From: Clostridia bacterium
Lineage (GTDB): Bacteria > Bacillota > Clostridia > Oscillospirales > CAG-382
Reading direction: 5' to 3'
Length of the DNA stretch: 64,000 bases
NCBI GenBank assembly: GCA_017447445.1
Contig: JAFSNK010000038.1
Coordinates: 1 to 64,000, forward strand
Shown: positions 42,192 to 51,183 of the stretch, in pieces
How the letters are laid out: every line of letters begins with the position of its first letter
Position numbering within the stretch: the first letter of the stretch is position 1
The notes under the pieces: model-generated
Databases searched by the model: none
The model's input: the letters and a program-made list of their open reading frames with translations, nothing else
What the model was told of the DNA's origin: nothing
Program-made: the position numbers and the translations under genes

Positions 42192-43975
42192 TGGCTCTTT
42201 ATCTGTTATCTCCCGCCGGTTCGCCGGAAGCGCTGCGCGCCGCGCTCGAAGCCGGCGCGGACGAGGTCTATTTGGGCGGTCACGCGTTTAACGCGCGTAT
42301 GAACGCCGCCAACTTCACGCCCGAAGCGTTAAAAGAAGCGGGCTCGCTCTGCCGCGCGCAAAACGTGCGCCTGCATATCACGGTGAACACGCTGCTTTCC
42401 GACAGGGAATTCGCCTCCGCGCTGGAATACGTGCGCTTCCTGGATCGCGAGGTGCGCCCGGACGCGCTTATAGTGCAGGATATCGGGCTTGCCGCCGCGA
42501 TAAGGCGTGAGTTCCCCGCGCTCGCCCTGCACGCCAGCACGCAGATGCGCGTCCATTCCCCCGGGGATATAGCTTTTCTGCAAAAGCTCGGGTTTACCCG
42601 CGCCGTACTCGCGCGCGAGCTGCCCGCGCGGGATATAAAAGAATGCTCCGGGATGGGGACGGAGACCGAGATATTCGCTCACGGGGCGCTTTGCGTCTGC
42701 GAAAGCGGCGGCTGCCTTATGAGCTCGGTCATCGGCGGCAGAAGCGGCAACCGCGGCGAATGCGCCCAGCCCTGCCGTCTGCCCTATAAGGGCGGGAACG
42801 GCTACCCGCTTTCGTTAAAGGACCTCTGCCTCGCGGGGCGTATAACGGATATCGCGGAATGCGGCGTCACCTCGATAAAGTTAGAGGGCAGGATGAAGTC
42901 GCCCGACTACGTTTACGCCGTCACCTCGGTATATCGCCGCCTTATCGACGAAAACCGCAACGCCGTGCCCGAAGAACTGGAACAGCTTGCGAACGTCTTC
43001 TCACGCGGGGGGTTCACGCAGGGGTATTTCGATTCGAAGATAAATAAAACGATGTTCGGGTTCCGCAGCGAATCGGATAAACAGACAACGCGTTCTTCCG
43101 CGTTCGCCCGCGCCGCCGCGTATCCGCCGCGCAAGCCCGCCGCCGCGCCCGCGATACCGCCTTTCCGCCCGCCCGTGCGGGAGGAAAAGCTCGTGCTCCC
43201 CGCGCGGGGGCAGTTCGGGTTCGTCCTGCGTTTCGATTGCGCGCTTCCCTCCGAACGGCTGCTTGCGAAATACGCTCCCTCCGCCGCCCGCATCGACGTT
43301 CCGCTGCGATTCGCCGCGGACAAACGGCTTGCGCCGTACGCGGGCAAAATAAGCGCCGTAATGCCGCGCAGCGTCTTCCGCGCGGAAACGGAGGAGACCG
43401 AAAAACAGCTCGCTGCGGCGAAGCGAAACGGCGTTAAACAGTTAACGGTGACCTCTATGTGGCAGTTTTCGCTTGCCGAAAAAGCGTTTTTCCTGCACGG
43501 GGACTATACTTTGAACGTTACGAACCGCCAAACTCTGGCGTTCTACGCGGGCTGTCCGCTTTCTTCGATAATGCTTTCGCCGGAGACGGACGGCGCCTTC
43601 CCGAAGGGCTGCCCCGCCGCGCTGGAATATATCGGCTACGGGCGCACGCCGCTTATGCACACCCGCGCCTGCATAATCGCCAACCTGAAACCCTGCCCGC
43701 GCGGGCAGGGGAGCGAAGTAAACTCCCCCGTCTGCTCCGCGGCGCTTACCGACAGGATGGGGGCGCGCTTCCCGGTGTTCGCCGGAGCGAACCATACGAA
43801 CACGGTCTATAATTCGCTTCCCGCCTGGCGGCTGGATAAAAAGGACCGCCTTAAATCCTCCGGCGTGGGGCTTATAACGCTGTTCTTCACCGACGAGCCG
43901 GAATCCCGCGCCGCGCATATAATCGACCTCGCGCTGTCGGGCAAAAAACCGGATTTCGAATACACGCGCAGGTAG
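42191..43975 (+). CDS. U32-family peptidase-like protein (RlhA/TrhP type)
   Basis: A 594-residue member of the U32 family. The N-terminal catalytic-type domain (1-300) has GADEVYLGG at the start, ALHASTQMRVHSPGDIAFL, then GALCVCESGGCLMSSVIGGR and the family motif GNRGECAQPCRLPY. Known U32 proteins carry out hydroxylation of tRNA or rRNA bases with prephenate (TrhP, RlhA), so RNA modification is a better guess than proteolysis. The cysteines of the motif probably hold an Fe-S cluster. The C-terminal half is the longer extension seen in Clostridia. Confidence 0.88.
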   Translation: MALYLLSPAGSPEALRAALEAGADEVYLGGHAFNARMNAANFTPEALKEAGSLCRAQNVRLHITVNTLLSDREFASALEYVRFLDREVRPDALIVQDIGLAAAIRREFPALALHASTQMRVHSPGDIAFLQKLGFTRAVLARELPARDIKECSGMGTETEIFAHGALCVCESGGCLMSSVIGGRSGNRGECAQPCRLPYKGGNGYPLSLKDLCLAGRITDIAECGVTSIKLEGRMKSPDYVYAVTSVYRRLIDENRNAVPEELEQLANVFSRGGFTQGYFDSKINKTMFGFRSESDKQTTRSSAFARAAAYPPRKPAAAPAIPPFRPPVREEKLVLPARGQFGFVLRFDCALPSERLLAKYAPSAARIDVPLRFAADKRLAPYAGKISAVMPRSVFRAETEETEKQLAAAKRNGVKQLTVTSMWQFSLAEKAFFLHGDYTLNVTNRQTLAFYAGCPLSSIMLSPETDGAFPKGCPAALEYIGYGRTPLMHTRACIIANLKPCPRGQGSEVNSPVCSAALTDRMGARFPVFAGANHTNTVYNSLPAWRLDKKDRLKSSGVGLITLFFTDEPESRAAHIIDLALSGKKPDFEYTRR

Positions 43976-43981
43976 CGCAAC

Positions 43982-44013
43982 AAAAAAACGGCTCAACCGA
44001 GCCGTTTTTTATT
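43982..44013. terminator. Bidirectional terminator between the U32 gene and metH
   Basis: A 7-bp stem (43988-43994 with 43999-44005, AACC loop) is flanked by TTTTTTATT on the plus strand and TTTTTTTG on the minus strand. Confidence 0.85.
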
Positions 44014-44034
44014 GCAACGATTTATGTTATACGG

Positions 44035-46386
44035 TTATTTCTTTACGAAGCCGGAGGCGTATTTTACCGATGCCATCGCGTCCTCGCCGTAAAAATCCGC
44101 GCCCATCGCTTCGGCGTATTCCCGCGTGAGCACCGCGCCGCCGACCATTACTTTAATCCCCGGCAGTTCGGCGTGCAGCAGCCGCACCGTTTCCGCCATA
44201 GCGGGGACGGTGGTAGTCATAAGCGCACTCAGGCCCACTATCCGCGCGCCGCTTTCACGCGCGGAATCAAGCACCTTTTGCGGCGGCACGTCCTTGCCGA
44301 GGTCGATCACGGTAAAGCCGTAGTTCGCCAGCAGACTTACCACGATGTTCTTCCCTATATCGTGTATATCGCCCTGCACCGTCGCCATCACAACTTTTAC
44401 TCCGTTGCCGCCGCCGCTTTCGCCCATTGCGGAATTCAGCACCGCGAAAGCCGCCTTCGCCGCCTCCGCGCCGCCCAGCAGACGGGGCAGGAAAAGCTCC
44501 TTGCGCTCGTATCCGGCGCCAAGCTCGTTCAGCGCGGGGACGATTATCCCGTCGATCACCTCCAGCGGTTTTTTGCCGCTTTCCAGCTCCCGCCGGGCGC
44601 ATTCCCGCGCGGCTCCGGATATCCCGCGGAACACCGCTTCGTAAAGCGTCGGGCGCTTTGTTTGCCCGCGCTCCTCCGGCGCCGCGCCCGCGTCGTAAAC
44701 GAACGGGACGGGTGAACGGTACTCTTTTTTTATTATAAGCTTTGCGGTTTCGGATGCGGGGTTGATTATCGCCGCCGACAGCCCGCGCGACCGCGCCGAT
44801 TCGAGGAACGCGGCGTTTATCGCGGTGCGTCCGGGCATCCCGAACGATATGTTCGAAACGCCGGAGACGGTCAAAAGCCCCCTTTGCGCGAGCTTTTCTA
44901 TACATTCCAGAGTTTTGTCGCCGCTCTTTTCGTCGGTCGCCACGGTCATCGTCAGCGCGTCGAACAGCAGGCGCTCTTTTTCTATGCCGTATTCCTTTGC
45001 GCGGGCAATCATTTTATCCGCGACTTCCAGTCTGCCCGCGGGCGAATCGGAAATGCCGTTTTCGTCAAGCAGCAGAGCCACCGTCGGCGCGCCGTATTTT
45101 TTCGCCGTCGGGAACACCGCCGCCATATTCTCTTCCTTGCCGTTCACCGAATTTATCACCGGCACGCCGTTGTATATCCGCGCCGCCGCCGCCAAAGCCT
45201 CCGGGTCCGCGGAATCTATCTGCAGCGGGATATCCACTTCCGCCTGGATCGACTTCACAAGCCCGCAAAGCGTTTCTTTTTCGTCGATATCCGGCAGTCC
45301 GGCGTTCACGTCGAGTATATCCACGCCGGCTTCGCGCTGGTCAGCCGCCTCCGCCACCGCATAAGCGAAATCGCGCTTGCGCAGCGCTTCTTTCAGCGCG
45401 GGCTTTCCGGTGGGGTTCAGCCGCTCGCCGATAAGCGCCGTAACGCCTTTTTCAAAGCGGAACACCCGCGTGCCGGTGCAGCACGCCGCGGCGGAGCATA
45501 CCTCGCGCCGCGCGGGGGTTTTTCCGCGCACGGCGTCTTTCATCGCCTTTATGTGCTCCGGTGAGGTGCCGCAGCAGCCGCCGAAGGCGCTCGCGCCCAT
45601 TTCCAAAAGTTTTTCCGCGAACCGGGCGAACTTTTCCGGCGTTTCGCTGTAAAAGGTCTTCCCGCCCAGAAGCATCGGCATCCCGGCGTTCGCGTTCACA
45701 AAGACCGGGGCTTCGGAATACCTGCACAGCAGCCGCGCGGCTTCCTCCATCCCGTCCGGCCCCTGCCCGCAGTTCACGCCCACGGCGTCGGCTCCCAAGC
45801 CGTTAAGATATACCGCGGCGCATTCCGCGTCGGCGCCCAGAAGCATTCTGTTCGCGGAATCAAAGGTTACCGACACCGCCACGGGCAGCGCGCAGTTTTC
45901 TTTGACCGCGAGCACCGCCGCCTTGCATTCGTAAAGGTCGCTCATCGTTTCTATAAGCACAAGATCGGCGCCCGCCTCGCCCGCGGCTTTCGCAGGCGCG
46001 GCGTAGGCCTCATACGCTTCCTCAAAGCTCATATCCCCGAACGGCGCCATAAGCTTTCCGGTGGGGCCTATGTCCGCGGCGACAAGTATTTTTCTCCCGG
46101 CGTTTTGCGCCGCTTCCCGCGCGATGCGTACCGCGCGGCGTACCGTTTCCGCGGCGTCCATGCCGCTTCCGCGCATTTTTATCCCGTTCGCGCCGAAGCT
46201 GTTGGTCGTTAAAATATCCGCCCCGGCGGCGATATACGCCTCGTGTACCCCGCGCACGGCTTCCGGCGCGCGGTAGTTAAGCGCTTCCGGCATCTCGCCG
46301 CTTTGCAGTCCGGCGCTTTGGAGCATGGTCCCCATCGCGCCGTCGAACAGCACGGCTCTGCCGCCGAATACTTCAAAAACGTTCAT
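44035..46386 (-). CDS. metH: Cobalamin-dependent methionine synthase (no reactivation domain)
   Basis: A 783-residue protein with the homocysteine domain (1-300; zinc ligands in GVNCGQG and GGCCGTSPEHI), a pterin-binding domain (about 310-570; LIGERLNPTGKPALKEALR, DVNAGLPDIDE), a helical cap, and a B12-binding domain with GDIHDIGKNIV (about residue 670) that gives the cobalamin-ligand His. E. coli MetH adds an AdoMet-binding reactivation domain of about 330 residues, absent here; separate reactivation proteins are known in some Clostridia. The gene is last of its operon and overlaps metF by 4 bp. Confidence 0.95.
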   Translation of the reverse strand: MNVFEVFGGRAVLFDGAMGTMLQSAGLQSGEMPEALNYRAPEAVRGVHEAYIAAGADILTTNSFGANGIKMRGSGMDAAETVRRAVRIAREAAQNAGRKILVAADIGPTGKLMAPFGDMSFEEAYEAYAAPAKAAGEAGADLVLIETMSDLYECKAAVLAVKENCALPVAVSVTFDSANRMLLGADAECAAVYLNGLGADAVGVNCGQGPDGMEEAARLLCRYSEAPVFVNANAGMPMLLGGKTFYSETPEKFARFAEKLLEMGASAFGGCCGTSPEHIKAMKDAVRGKTPARREVCSAAACCTGTRVFRFEKGVTALIGERLNPTGKPALKEALRKRDFAYAVAEAADQREAGVDILDVNAGLPDIDEKETLCGLVKSIQAEVDIPLQIDSADPEALAAAARIYNGVPVINSVNGKEENMAAVFPTAKKYGAPTVALLLDENGISDSPAGRLEVADKMIARAKEYGIEKERLLFDALTMTVATDEKSGDKTLECIEKLAQRGLLTVSGVSNISFGMPGRTAINAAFLESARSRGLSAAIINPASETAKLIIKKEYRSPVPFVYDAGAAPEERGQTKRPTLYEAVFRGISGAARECARRELESGKKPLEVIDGIIVPALNELGAGYERKELFLPRLLGGAEAAKAAFAVLNSAMGESGGGNGVKVVMATVQGDIHDIGKNIVVSLLANYGFTVIDLGKDVPPQKVLDSARESGARIVGLSALMTTTVPAMAETVRLLHAELPGIKVMVGGAVLTREYAEAMGADFYGEDAMASVKYASGFVKK

Positions 46387-47240
46387 TTGCGTATCTCCGA
46401 AATGTTCCCCATTATCTCCCCCGCGATATCCGGGCGATTCATCGTGTAGATGTGTATGTTGTTCACGCCGTTGGCGATAAGGTCTATTATCTGCTCCGTC
46501 GCAAACGCTATGCCCGCCTGCTTCATCGCCGCCGCGTCGCCGCAGAAGCGGTTCGCCATTTCCAAAAACCTGCGCGGCAGCACCGTGCCGGAAAGCTTAA
46601 CGGTGCGTTCGATCTGCTTTACCGAAGTAATGGGCATTATCCCGGCGATCACCGGGGTGTTTATCCCTGCCTTGCGCAGCTTCGAAAGGAAGGAATACAT
46701 TATCTCGTTGTCGAAAAACATCTGCGTGGTGAAGAAATCGCAGCCGCTTCCGGCTTTTATCCGCAGCGCCTCGATATCCGCCGCGACGGAAGCCGATTCC
46801 GGGTGGCATTCCGGGTAGCAAGCGCCGCCCACGCAGAAATCGCCGCGCGCTTTTATTGCGGCTATAAGGTCGCTCGCATAGCGGAAAACTCTCTTCGGCT
46901 CCCTGCCCTGCGGCATATCGCCGCGCAGCGCGAGCAGATTTTCTATGCCGTATTTTCGCAAAAGCGAAAGGTAGCCGTTAAGCGAATCTTCGTCCGACGA
47001 AACGCAGGTCAGGTGCGCCAGCGCGGGGACGCCGTGCCTTTCGCTTTCCTCCGCGAGCTCGGCGGTATATCCCGCCGTGGAACCCGCCGCGCCGTAGGTA
47101 ACGCTTATAAAATCCGGGCGCAGCTTCGCCGTAGCCGCCGCGATCTCGCGGCTCTGCTCCAGCGCGGAACCCTCCTTGGGCGGGAACAGTTCGCAGGAAA
47201 CGGTTATTTCTTTTTCGGCGAGTATTTTGGAAATTTTCAT
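46383..47240 (-). CDS. metF: Methylenetetrahydrofolate reductase
   Basis: A 285-residue TIM-barrel flavoenzyme reducing 5,10-methylene-THF to 5-methyl-THF, the methyl donor for MetH. Visible family segments: VSCELFPPKEGS (substrate Glu region), PDFISVTYGAAGS, HLTCVSSD, LRGDMPQG, GCDFFTTQMFFDNE and GIMPITS. It overlaps metH and the upstream methyltransferase gene by 4 bp each, so the three are tightly coupled. Electron donor (NADH or ferredoxin through a partner) is not apparent. Confidence 0.95.
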   Translation of the reverse strand: MKISKILAEKEITVSCELFPPKEGSALEQSREIAAATAKLRPDFISVTYGAAGSTAGYTAELAEESERHGVPALAHLTCVSSDEDSLNGYLSLLRKYGIENLLALRGDMPQGREPKRVFRYASDLIAAIKARGDFCVGGACYPECHPESASVAADIEALRIKAGSGCDFFTTQMFFDNEIMYSFLSKLRKAGINTPVIAGIMPITSVKQIERTVKLSGTVLPRRFLEMANRFCGDAAAMKQAGIAFATEQIIDLIANGVNNIHIYTMNRPDIAGEIMGNISEIRK

Positions 47241-47971
47241 TTTCGGATTCTCCTGAATACGTAATAATCCTTTTCGTTTGCGGCGCAGCCGTCAAATCCC
47301 TTGCCGCCGGACTTTTCCAGAAGCTCGAACCCTTCCGCGGCGGCGCGCAGGGTCTTTTCGGAATGAAAGCGCTGCTTCTGCGTTTCGGTCCCGCGCTCGT
47401 AGCTCCCGTCCTTCCCGCGTGTGAAAAAGTCCAGCGTGAATTCGCACACGGAGCCGGTTTTCGAAGCCGCGCTGCGCCATATCAGCAGGTCGCCGCCCGA
47501 TTCGTAAACGTAAGACCTGCCGTCGAACACCTCTTTATAGCGGTAAAGCGTGTTCACGTCGAAGGCGAATATCCCGCCCGGCTCGAGGTAGTTGCGCACC
47601 AGCGCGAAGACCTTTTTAAGGTCACGCGCGGTAAGGATGTAGTTAAGGCAGTCGAACGAGGAATACACCGCCTGAACGGTGCCGTAAAGCTCGAATTCGC
47701 GCATATCCTGCGCAAGCAGCAGCGTATTCAGCCCGGCGTTTCTTTCGTAGGCGGCGGAAAGCATTTCCAAAGAGCTGTCGAGCCCGGTCATATCGTATCC
47801 GCGCTTCGCAAGCAGAGCGCAGATCGCCCCGGTCCCGCAGCCGAGGTCGAGCACCTCGCGCACCGGGATCGCCGCCTTCGGGAAGCATTCGTTCGCCAGA
47901 TAATCGGCGTAAGGCGCGTAGGCGCCGCCGTTCACGCCGTCGTAAAACGAAGCCGGAAGCGAAAAGCTCAT
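47237..47971 (-). CDS. Class I SAM-dependent methyltransferase
   Basis: A 244-residue methyltransferase. The AdoMet motif I is VLDLGCGTGAICALL, followed by the acidic loop TGLDSSLEML and the motif VYSSFDCLNYI. Substrate is unknown. Homologs of this shape are frequent in Clostridia as soluble small-molecule methyltransferases. Its place before metF and metH links it to the methyl cycle at least in expression. Confidence 0.88.
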   Translation of the reverse strand: MSFSLPASFYDGVNGGAYAPYADYLANECFPKAAIPVREVLDLGCGTGAICALLAKRGYDMTGLDSSLEMLSAAYERNAGLNTLLLAQDMREFELYGTVQAVYSSFDCLNYILTARDLKKVFALVRNYLEPGGIFAFDVNTLYRYKEVFDGRSYVYESGGDLLIWRSAASKTGSVCEFTLDFFTRGKDGSYERGTETQKQRFHSEKTLRAAAEGFELLEKSGGKGFDGCAANEKDYYVFRRIRK

Positions 47972-48255
47972 TTGCTTATCCTGTCCAGCACCATGGTGTA
48001 GCCGTCGTTGCCGTAGCGCAGCGCGCGGTTCACGCGGGTGATCGTGGCGGTGGAAAGGCGGGTGCTGTGCGCGATGTCATTGTAGGTGTTGCCGTCGCGC
48101 AGCATCTCCGCCGCCTGCAGGCGCTTGCTCATTTCGGTTATCTCGCTTATCGTGCAGATGTCGCCCAGAAAACGGTACGCCTCCTCCACGTTCCGCAGAC
48201 TTGCAATGGCTTCCGCCAGCTTATCGGTCTTTTCGTCCCTTATTTTGTCAAGCAT
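47968..48255 (-). CDS. yerC: TrpR/YerC-like HTH regulator
   Basis: A 95-residue TrpR-superfamily protein of the YerC/YecD group. The helix-turn-helix is DIAHSTRLSTATITRVNRALRYGNDGY; the preceding helix EITEMSKRLQAAEMLRDGNTY is the family dimer region. Its DNA targets are not known. It overlaps the methyltransferase gene by 4 bp and the upstream remnant by 8 bp, so it is part of the methyl-cycle operon and may control it. Confidence 0.9.
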   Translation of the reverse strand: MLDKIRDEKTDKLAEAIASLRNVEEAYRFLGDICTISEITEMSKRLQAAEMLRDGNTYNDIAHSTRLSTATITRVNRALRYGNDGYTMVLDRISK

Positions 48256-48875
48256 TTTTTTCGTCCTCCTTGTTTTCGCCGCCGAAAACGACCTCGTCGG
48301 CGCCGAAAGTTCCTTTTATAAATCTGTATGTGTCGTTGTAAACCGAGTGCAGATAGGGCTCCTTCGATTCGTACGCCTTAAAGAAATACCCCGGCATACT
48401 GCCCTGATAATACATATGCGCCGCGTCCTTCATATACCCGGTCATCGCTCCGGCGGCGTAGTATTTCTTCATTCTTTCGACGTTCCAGTCCTCCGCGCCG
48501 CCCATTTCAAGCTCTATGCACATCCCCATAAGCTTCGCGGTGCGCGCCGCTTCGAAAAGACGCGCGTCCGGGACTGTCTTGTTAAAGGCGTAGTTCGGCT
48601 GATAACAGCCGAGGTCGAACCCCAGCCGCCGCGCAGACTTCGCCGAGATCGTAGCATAAAGCGCGCGCCTCGCCCCCGGTAAAGCGGAAAAATGCCGGGT
48701 CATGGCATTCGGCGGTTCCGGCGTAAACGCCGTCGGTCAGCATACCCGCGCTTTCGGGGCTGTTGAACCATTCGGTGCGGTGCTTTTCTTCTATGCTTTC
48801 GTAAACTTTTACGGTTTGTTTAAGACCGCGCAGCAGGTTTTCGCGGTTTTCGGCGGGAGTGTTCACGGTTTTCAC
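48248..48875 (-). pseudogene. DUF4855-like gene with internal deletion and frameshift
   Basis: Two overlapping frames hold the two ends of one gene. From 48875 (GTG) to about 48640 lies an N-terminal sugar-binding-like domain (PESAGMLTDGVYAG, ALCYDLGEV) resembling the start of the intact protein at 49036; from about 48640 to 48248 lies the C-terminal part of a DUF4855 domain (LGFDLGCYQPNYAFNK, GMCIELEMG, YNDTYRFIKGTF), matching ELGLDAALMQPNLSFNE and LTYKFIKGTL there. About 350 codons of the middle are missing and the frames do not match. No signal peptide is present. Promoter and start are intact, so the remnant may still provide the transcript leader for the met operon. Confidence 0.8.
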
Positions 48876-48922
48876 ACTCGCTTTCGGTTTTTAATACATT
48901 GTTGTGTTAGTATGCTAAAATC

Positions 48923-48951
48923 ATTATACAACATAAAAGCCGTTTTTGCAA
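48923..48951 (-). promoter_or_regulatory. Promoter of the remnant-yerC-metF-metH operon
   Basis: On the minus strand TTGCAA (48951-48946), 17 bp, TATAAT (48928-48923), about 48 bp before the remnant start. It stands back to back with the promoter of the intact DUF4855 gene. Confidence 0.75.
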
Positions 48952-48971
48952 TAGCAAATTGCAAATCTTCG

Positions 48972-49000
48972 TTGACACCGCGCCCCGCGCGGGGTATAAT
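48972..49000 (+). promoter_or_regulatory. Sigma-A promoter of the DUF4855 gene
   Basis: TTGACA (48972-48977) and TATAAT (48995-49000) with a 17-bp spacer, a full consensus, 36 bp before the start at 49036. Confidence 0.88.
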
Positions 49001-49035
49001 TGAAACGAACACAGTATCCCGGAGCGTGAATAACG

Positions 49036-51183
49036 ATGTTTGGAACAAAAAGAATAATAAACCGCCTGCTCGCCGCCGTTTCTGCGCTGCTGCTCCTGCC
49101 TTTCGCCGCCCCGCGCGCGTTCGCGGCGGAGGAAAGCAACCTTGCGCGCGGAAAGACCGTTTCCGTTTCGAGCGACGCGGCGAACGGGCGCAGCTATAAC
49201 GAGCTCGACCGCTTCGCGCCGGAAAAGCTCACCGACGGCGTGTACGGCAAAGCGGATTACGGCGCGCCGGAGTGGAACAAGTTCTACCGCGCCGTGGGGC
49301 GCACGCTCACCGTCGACCTGGGCGAAAATTCCCGCGTGACGCGCGTCCGCGCCCGCTTCCTGCACAACCGCGCCGCCGGAGTTACCAGCCCGCGCCGGAT
49401 AAGCGTTTTCGTTTCGCAGAACGGAAAAGATTTTTCCCCCGCGAAGACGGTCTCCGGCGGGGAGCCGCCTTTCGCGCCGGATCGCGGCGATAAGACCGAG
49501 ATCGCGGTATACGAGCTTTCGCTCGAGCCGGTCGCGGCGCGCTTCGTCGCGCTGCATTTCGACGTTACGGTGAACACCTTTATCGACGAGATGGAAATAT
49601 TCGGCGACAGGGAGGATATCCCCGCGCCGCCGACAGAATTCGCCGATATCGTAAAGAACGAAAACGCCTTCTTCCCGCGCGAAGGGCTGGGAGGCGACCA
49701 CGATATAGTGCTGTTCCACGCCGGATATTCGCCGGAGGACGAAAAGCTTGTGAACAACACGGAGGAGCAGTTCCTCGCCTATATCGGCTACCGCGAAAAG
49801 GGCGGGAAGATAACCGACACGATGTTCGATTCGGTGATGTTCCTTACCCTGCAGGGCAAATGCCCTTCCGGCGGCTCGCTTACCATTGCGGGCGGAAAAA
49901 CCGTTATGTCCGACTGGGAAACGCTGCTGGACAGCTGTTTTTCAAAGGAATACAACCTCGGCGCGCTGGACCGCGCGGCGGGCGAGCTGAACCGGGCGCT
50001 CGGGTTCGGTGACCGAAAAATATCCGTCTATCTCACCGTCCCTTACCCCAAGACCGGCACCCCGGCGTTCGGGGATATCGACGGCGACGGACAGCCGGAG
50101 GGAATAAACGGTTACGGCGACTGCCTTGCCGTTACCGAATGGTTCATAAAGGAATGTATCCGCCGCTGGGACGGGGCGGGGTACGAAAACCTCGCGTTCA
50201 AGGGCTTTTTCTGCAACAGCGAAGGCCTCACCTGCTCCCGCTTCGAATACGAGGAACGCTACGCCGCCGACGCCGCGGAAATAATGCGTTCATACGGCAA
50301 GACCTGCGTTATGATACCCTACCTGCACGGAGAGGGGATCGACAGATACCGCGAGCTCGGGCTCGACGCGGCGCTTATGCAGCCGAACCTCTCTTTCAAC
50401 GAAACGCTGCAGGACGATCCGGAGGGCGCGATGCTCGATTTCGCCGAAACGGCGAAGCGGTTCGGGCTGGGTATGGAAATGGAGATCGCGGACGGCGTGC
50501 GCTGGGAACCGGAAAAACTGGGCGCGCTCTACGAGCAGTATCTCGTTTCCGCCGCGCAAAGCGGATTGATGACCGGCACCGTGCACGCCTATTACAACGG
50601 CGCGGGACCGGGCGTGTTCTACGATTGCTGCGTAAGCTCCGACGCGGCGAAGCGCAGGTTTTACGATCTTACCTATAAGTTCATAAAAGGAACGCTCGAA
50701 TACCCGGAAAACTACGGCGTACACGAAACGCAAACGGAATTTTCCGCCGCCGCGCGCGAAAGGATAACCGGCGACGCGGGCGTTTCAGGCGACTGGAGCT
50801 TCACTTTCAAAACCACCCGCAATCCCGCAAACGGCTACGTTCTGTTCAACGAATCGGAAAAGACCTTTTCCTATACCCCCGACAGAAAGTTCGCCGGGAC
50901 GGACGGCTTTGAATACGCCGTGCTCTGCGGCGGAAAAGAAATACTGCGGAGCGAGATAACCGTGACTGTCGCGGGCGGGGAAGCCGCTTCTTCCGAAAGC
51001 TCCGAGCCCGCAAGCCGCGCGCTGCCGGAAAACGGGATCACCGGGGCGAACAGAGGCGGCCTGCGGACCGCGGTTTACGCCGCGATCGGCGCGCTTGCGC
51101 TCCTTGCCGGGGCGGCGTGCGTTTTCTTCGCGGTGAAAAAGCTTAAAAAACGCAAAAAAGGCGGTGGAAACGGTGAAGCGTGA
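49036..51183 (+). CDS. Secreted DUF4855-domain protein with membrane anchor
   Basis: A 715-residue exported protein. Residues 1-35 are a signal peptide. Residues about 38-200 look like an F5/8 type C (discoidin) sugar-binding domain (NLARGKTVSVSSDA, KLTDGVYG, RTLTVDLGENSRVTRVR). Residues about 205-555 are the DUF4855 domain (FKGFFCNSEGLTCSRFEYEE, ALMQPNLSFNETLQDD), thought to be glycan-related but uncharacterised. Residues about 570-645 form a beta domain with YTPDRKFAGTDGFEYAV, then a Ser/Glu/Pro linker and a membrane segment near the C-terminus with a basic tail. A damaged paralog lies divergently at 48248-48875. Confidence 0.88.
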   Translation: MFGTKRIINRLLAAVSALLLLPFAAPRAFAAEESNLARGKTVSVSSDAANGRSYNELDRFAPEKLTDGVYGKADYGAPEWNKFYRAVGRTLTVDLGENSRVTRVRARFLHNRAAGVTSPRRISVFVSQNGKDFSPAKTVSGGEPPFAPDRGDKTEIAVYELSLEPVAARFVALHFDVTVNTFIDEMEIFGDREDIPAPPTEFADIVKNENAFFPREGLGGDHDIVLFHAGYSPEDEKLVNNTEEQFLAYIGYREKGGKITDTMFDSVMFLTLQGKCPSGGSLTIAGGKTVMSDWETLLDSCFSKEYNLGALDRAAGELNRALGFGDRKISVYLTVPYPKTGTPAFGDIDGDGQPEGINGYGDCLAVTEWFIKECIRRWDGAGYENLAFKGFFCNSEGLTCSRFEYEERYAADAAEIMRSYGKTCVMIPYLHGEGIDRYRELGLDAALMQPNLSFNETLQDDPEGAMLDFAETAKRFGLGMEMEIADGVRWEPEKLGALYEQYLVSAAQSGLMTGTVHAYYNGAGPGVFYDCCVSSDAAKRRFYDLTYKFIKGTLEYPENYGVHETQTEFSAAARERITGDAGVSGDWSFTFKTTRNPANGYVLFNESEKTFSYTPDRKFAGTDGFEYAVLCGGKEILRSEITVTVAGGEAASSESSEPASRALPENGITGANRGGLRTAVYAAIGALALLAGAACVFFAVKKLKKRKKGGGNGEA

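Noticed and set aside
37017..48970. SAM, T-box or cobalamin riboswitch before metH, proS or cysK
   Set aside because: The leaders are 30-100 bases long and show none of the conserved cores. The metH operon leader is a protein-coding remnant.
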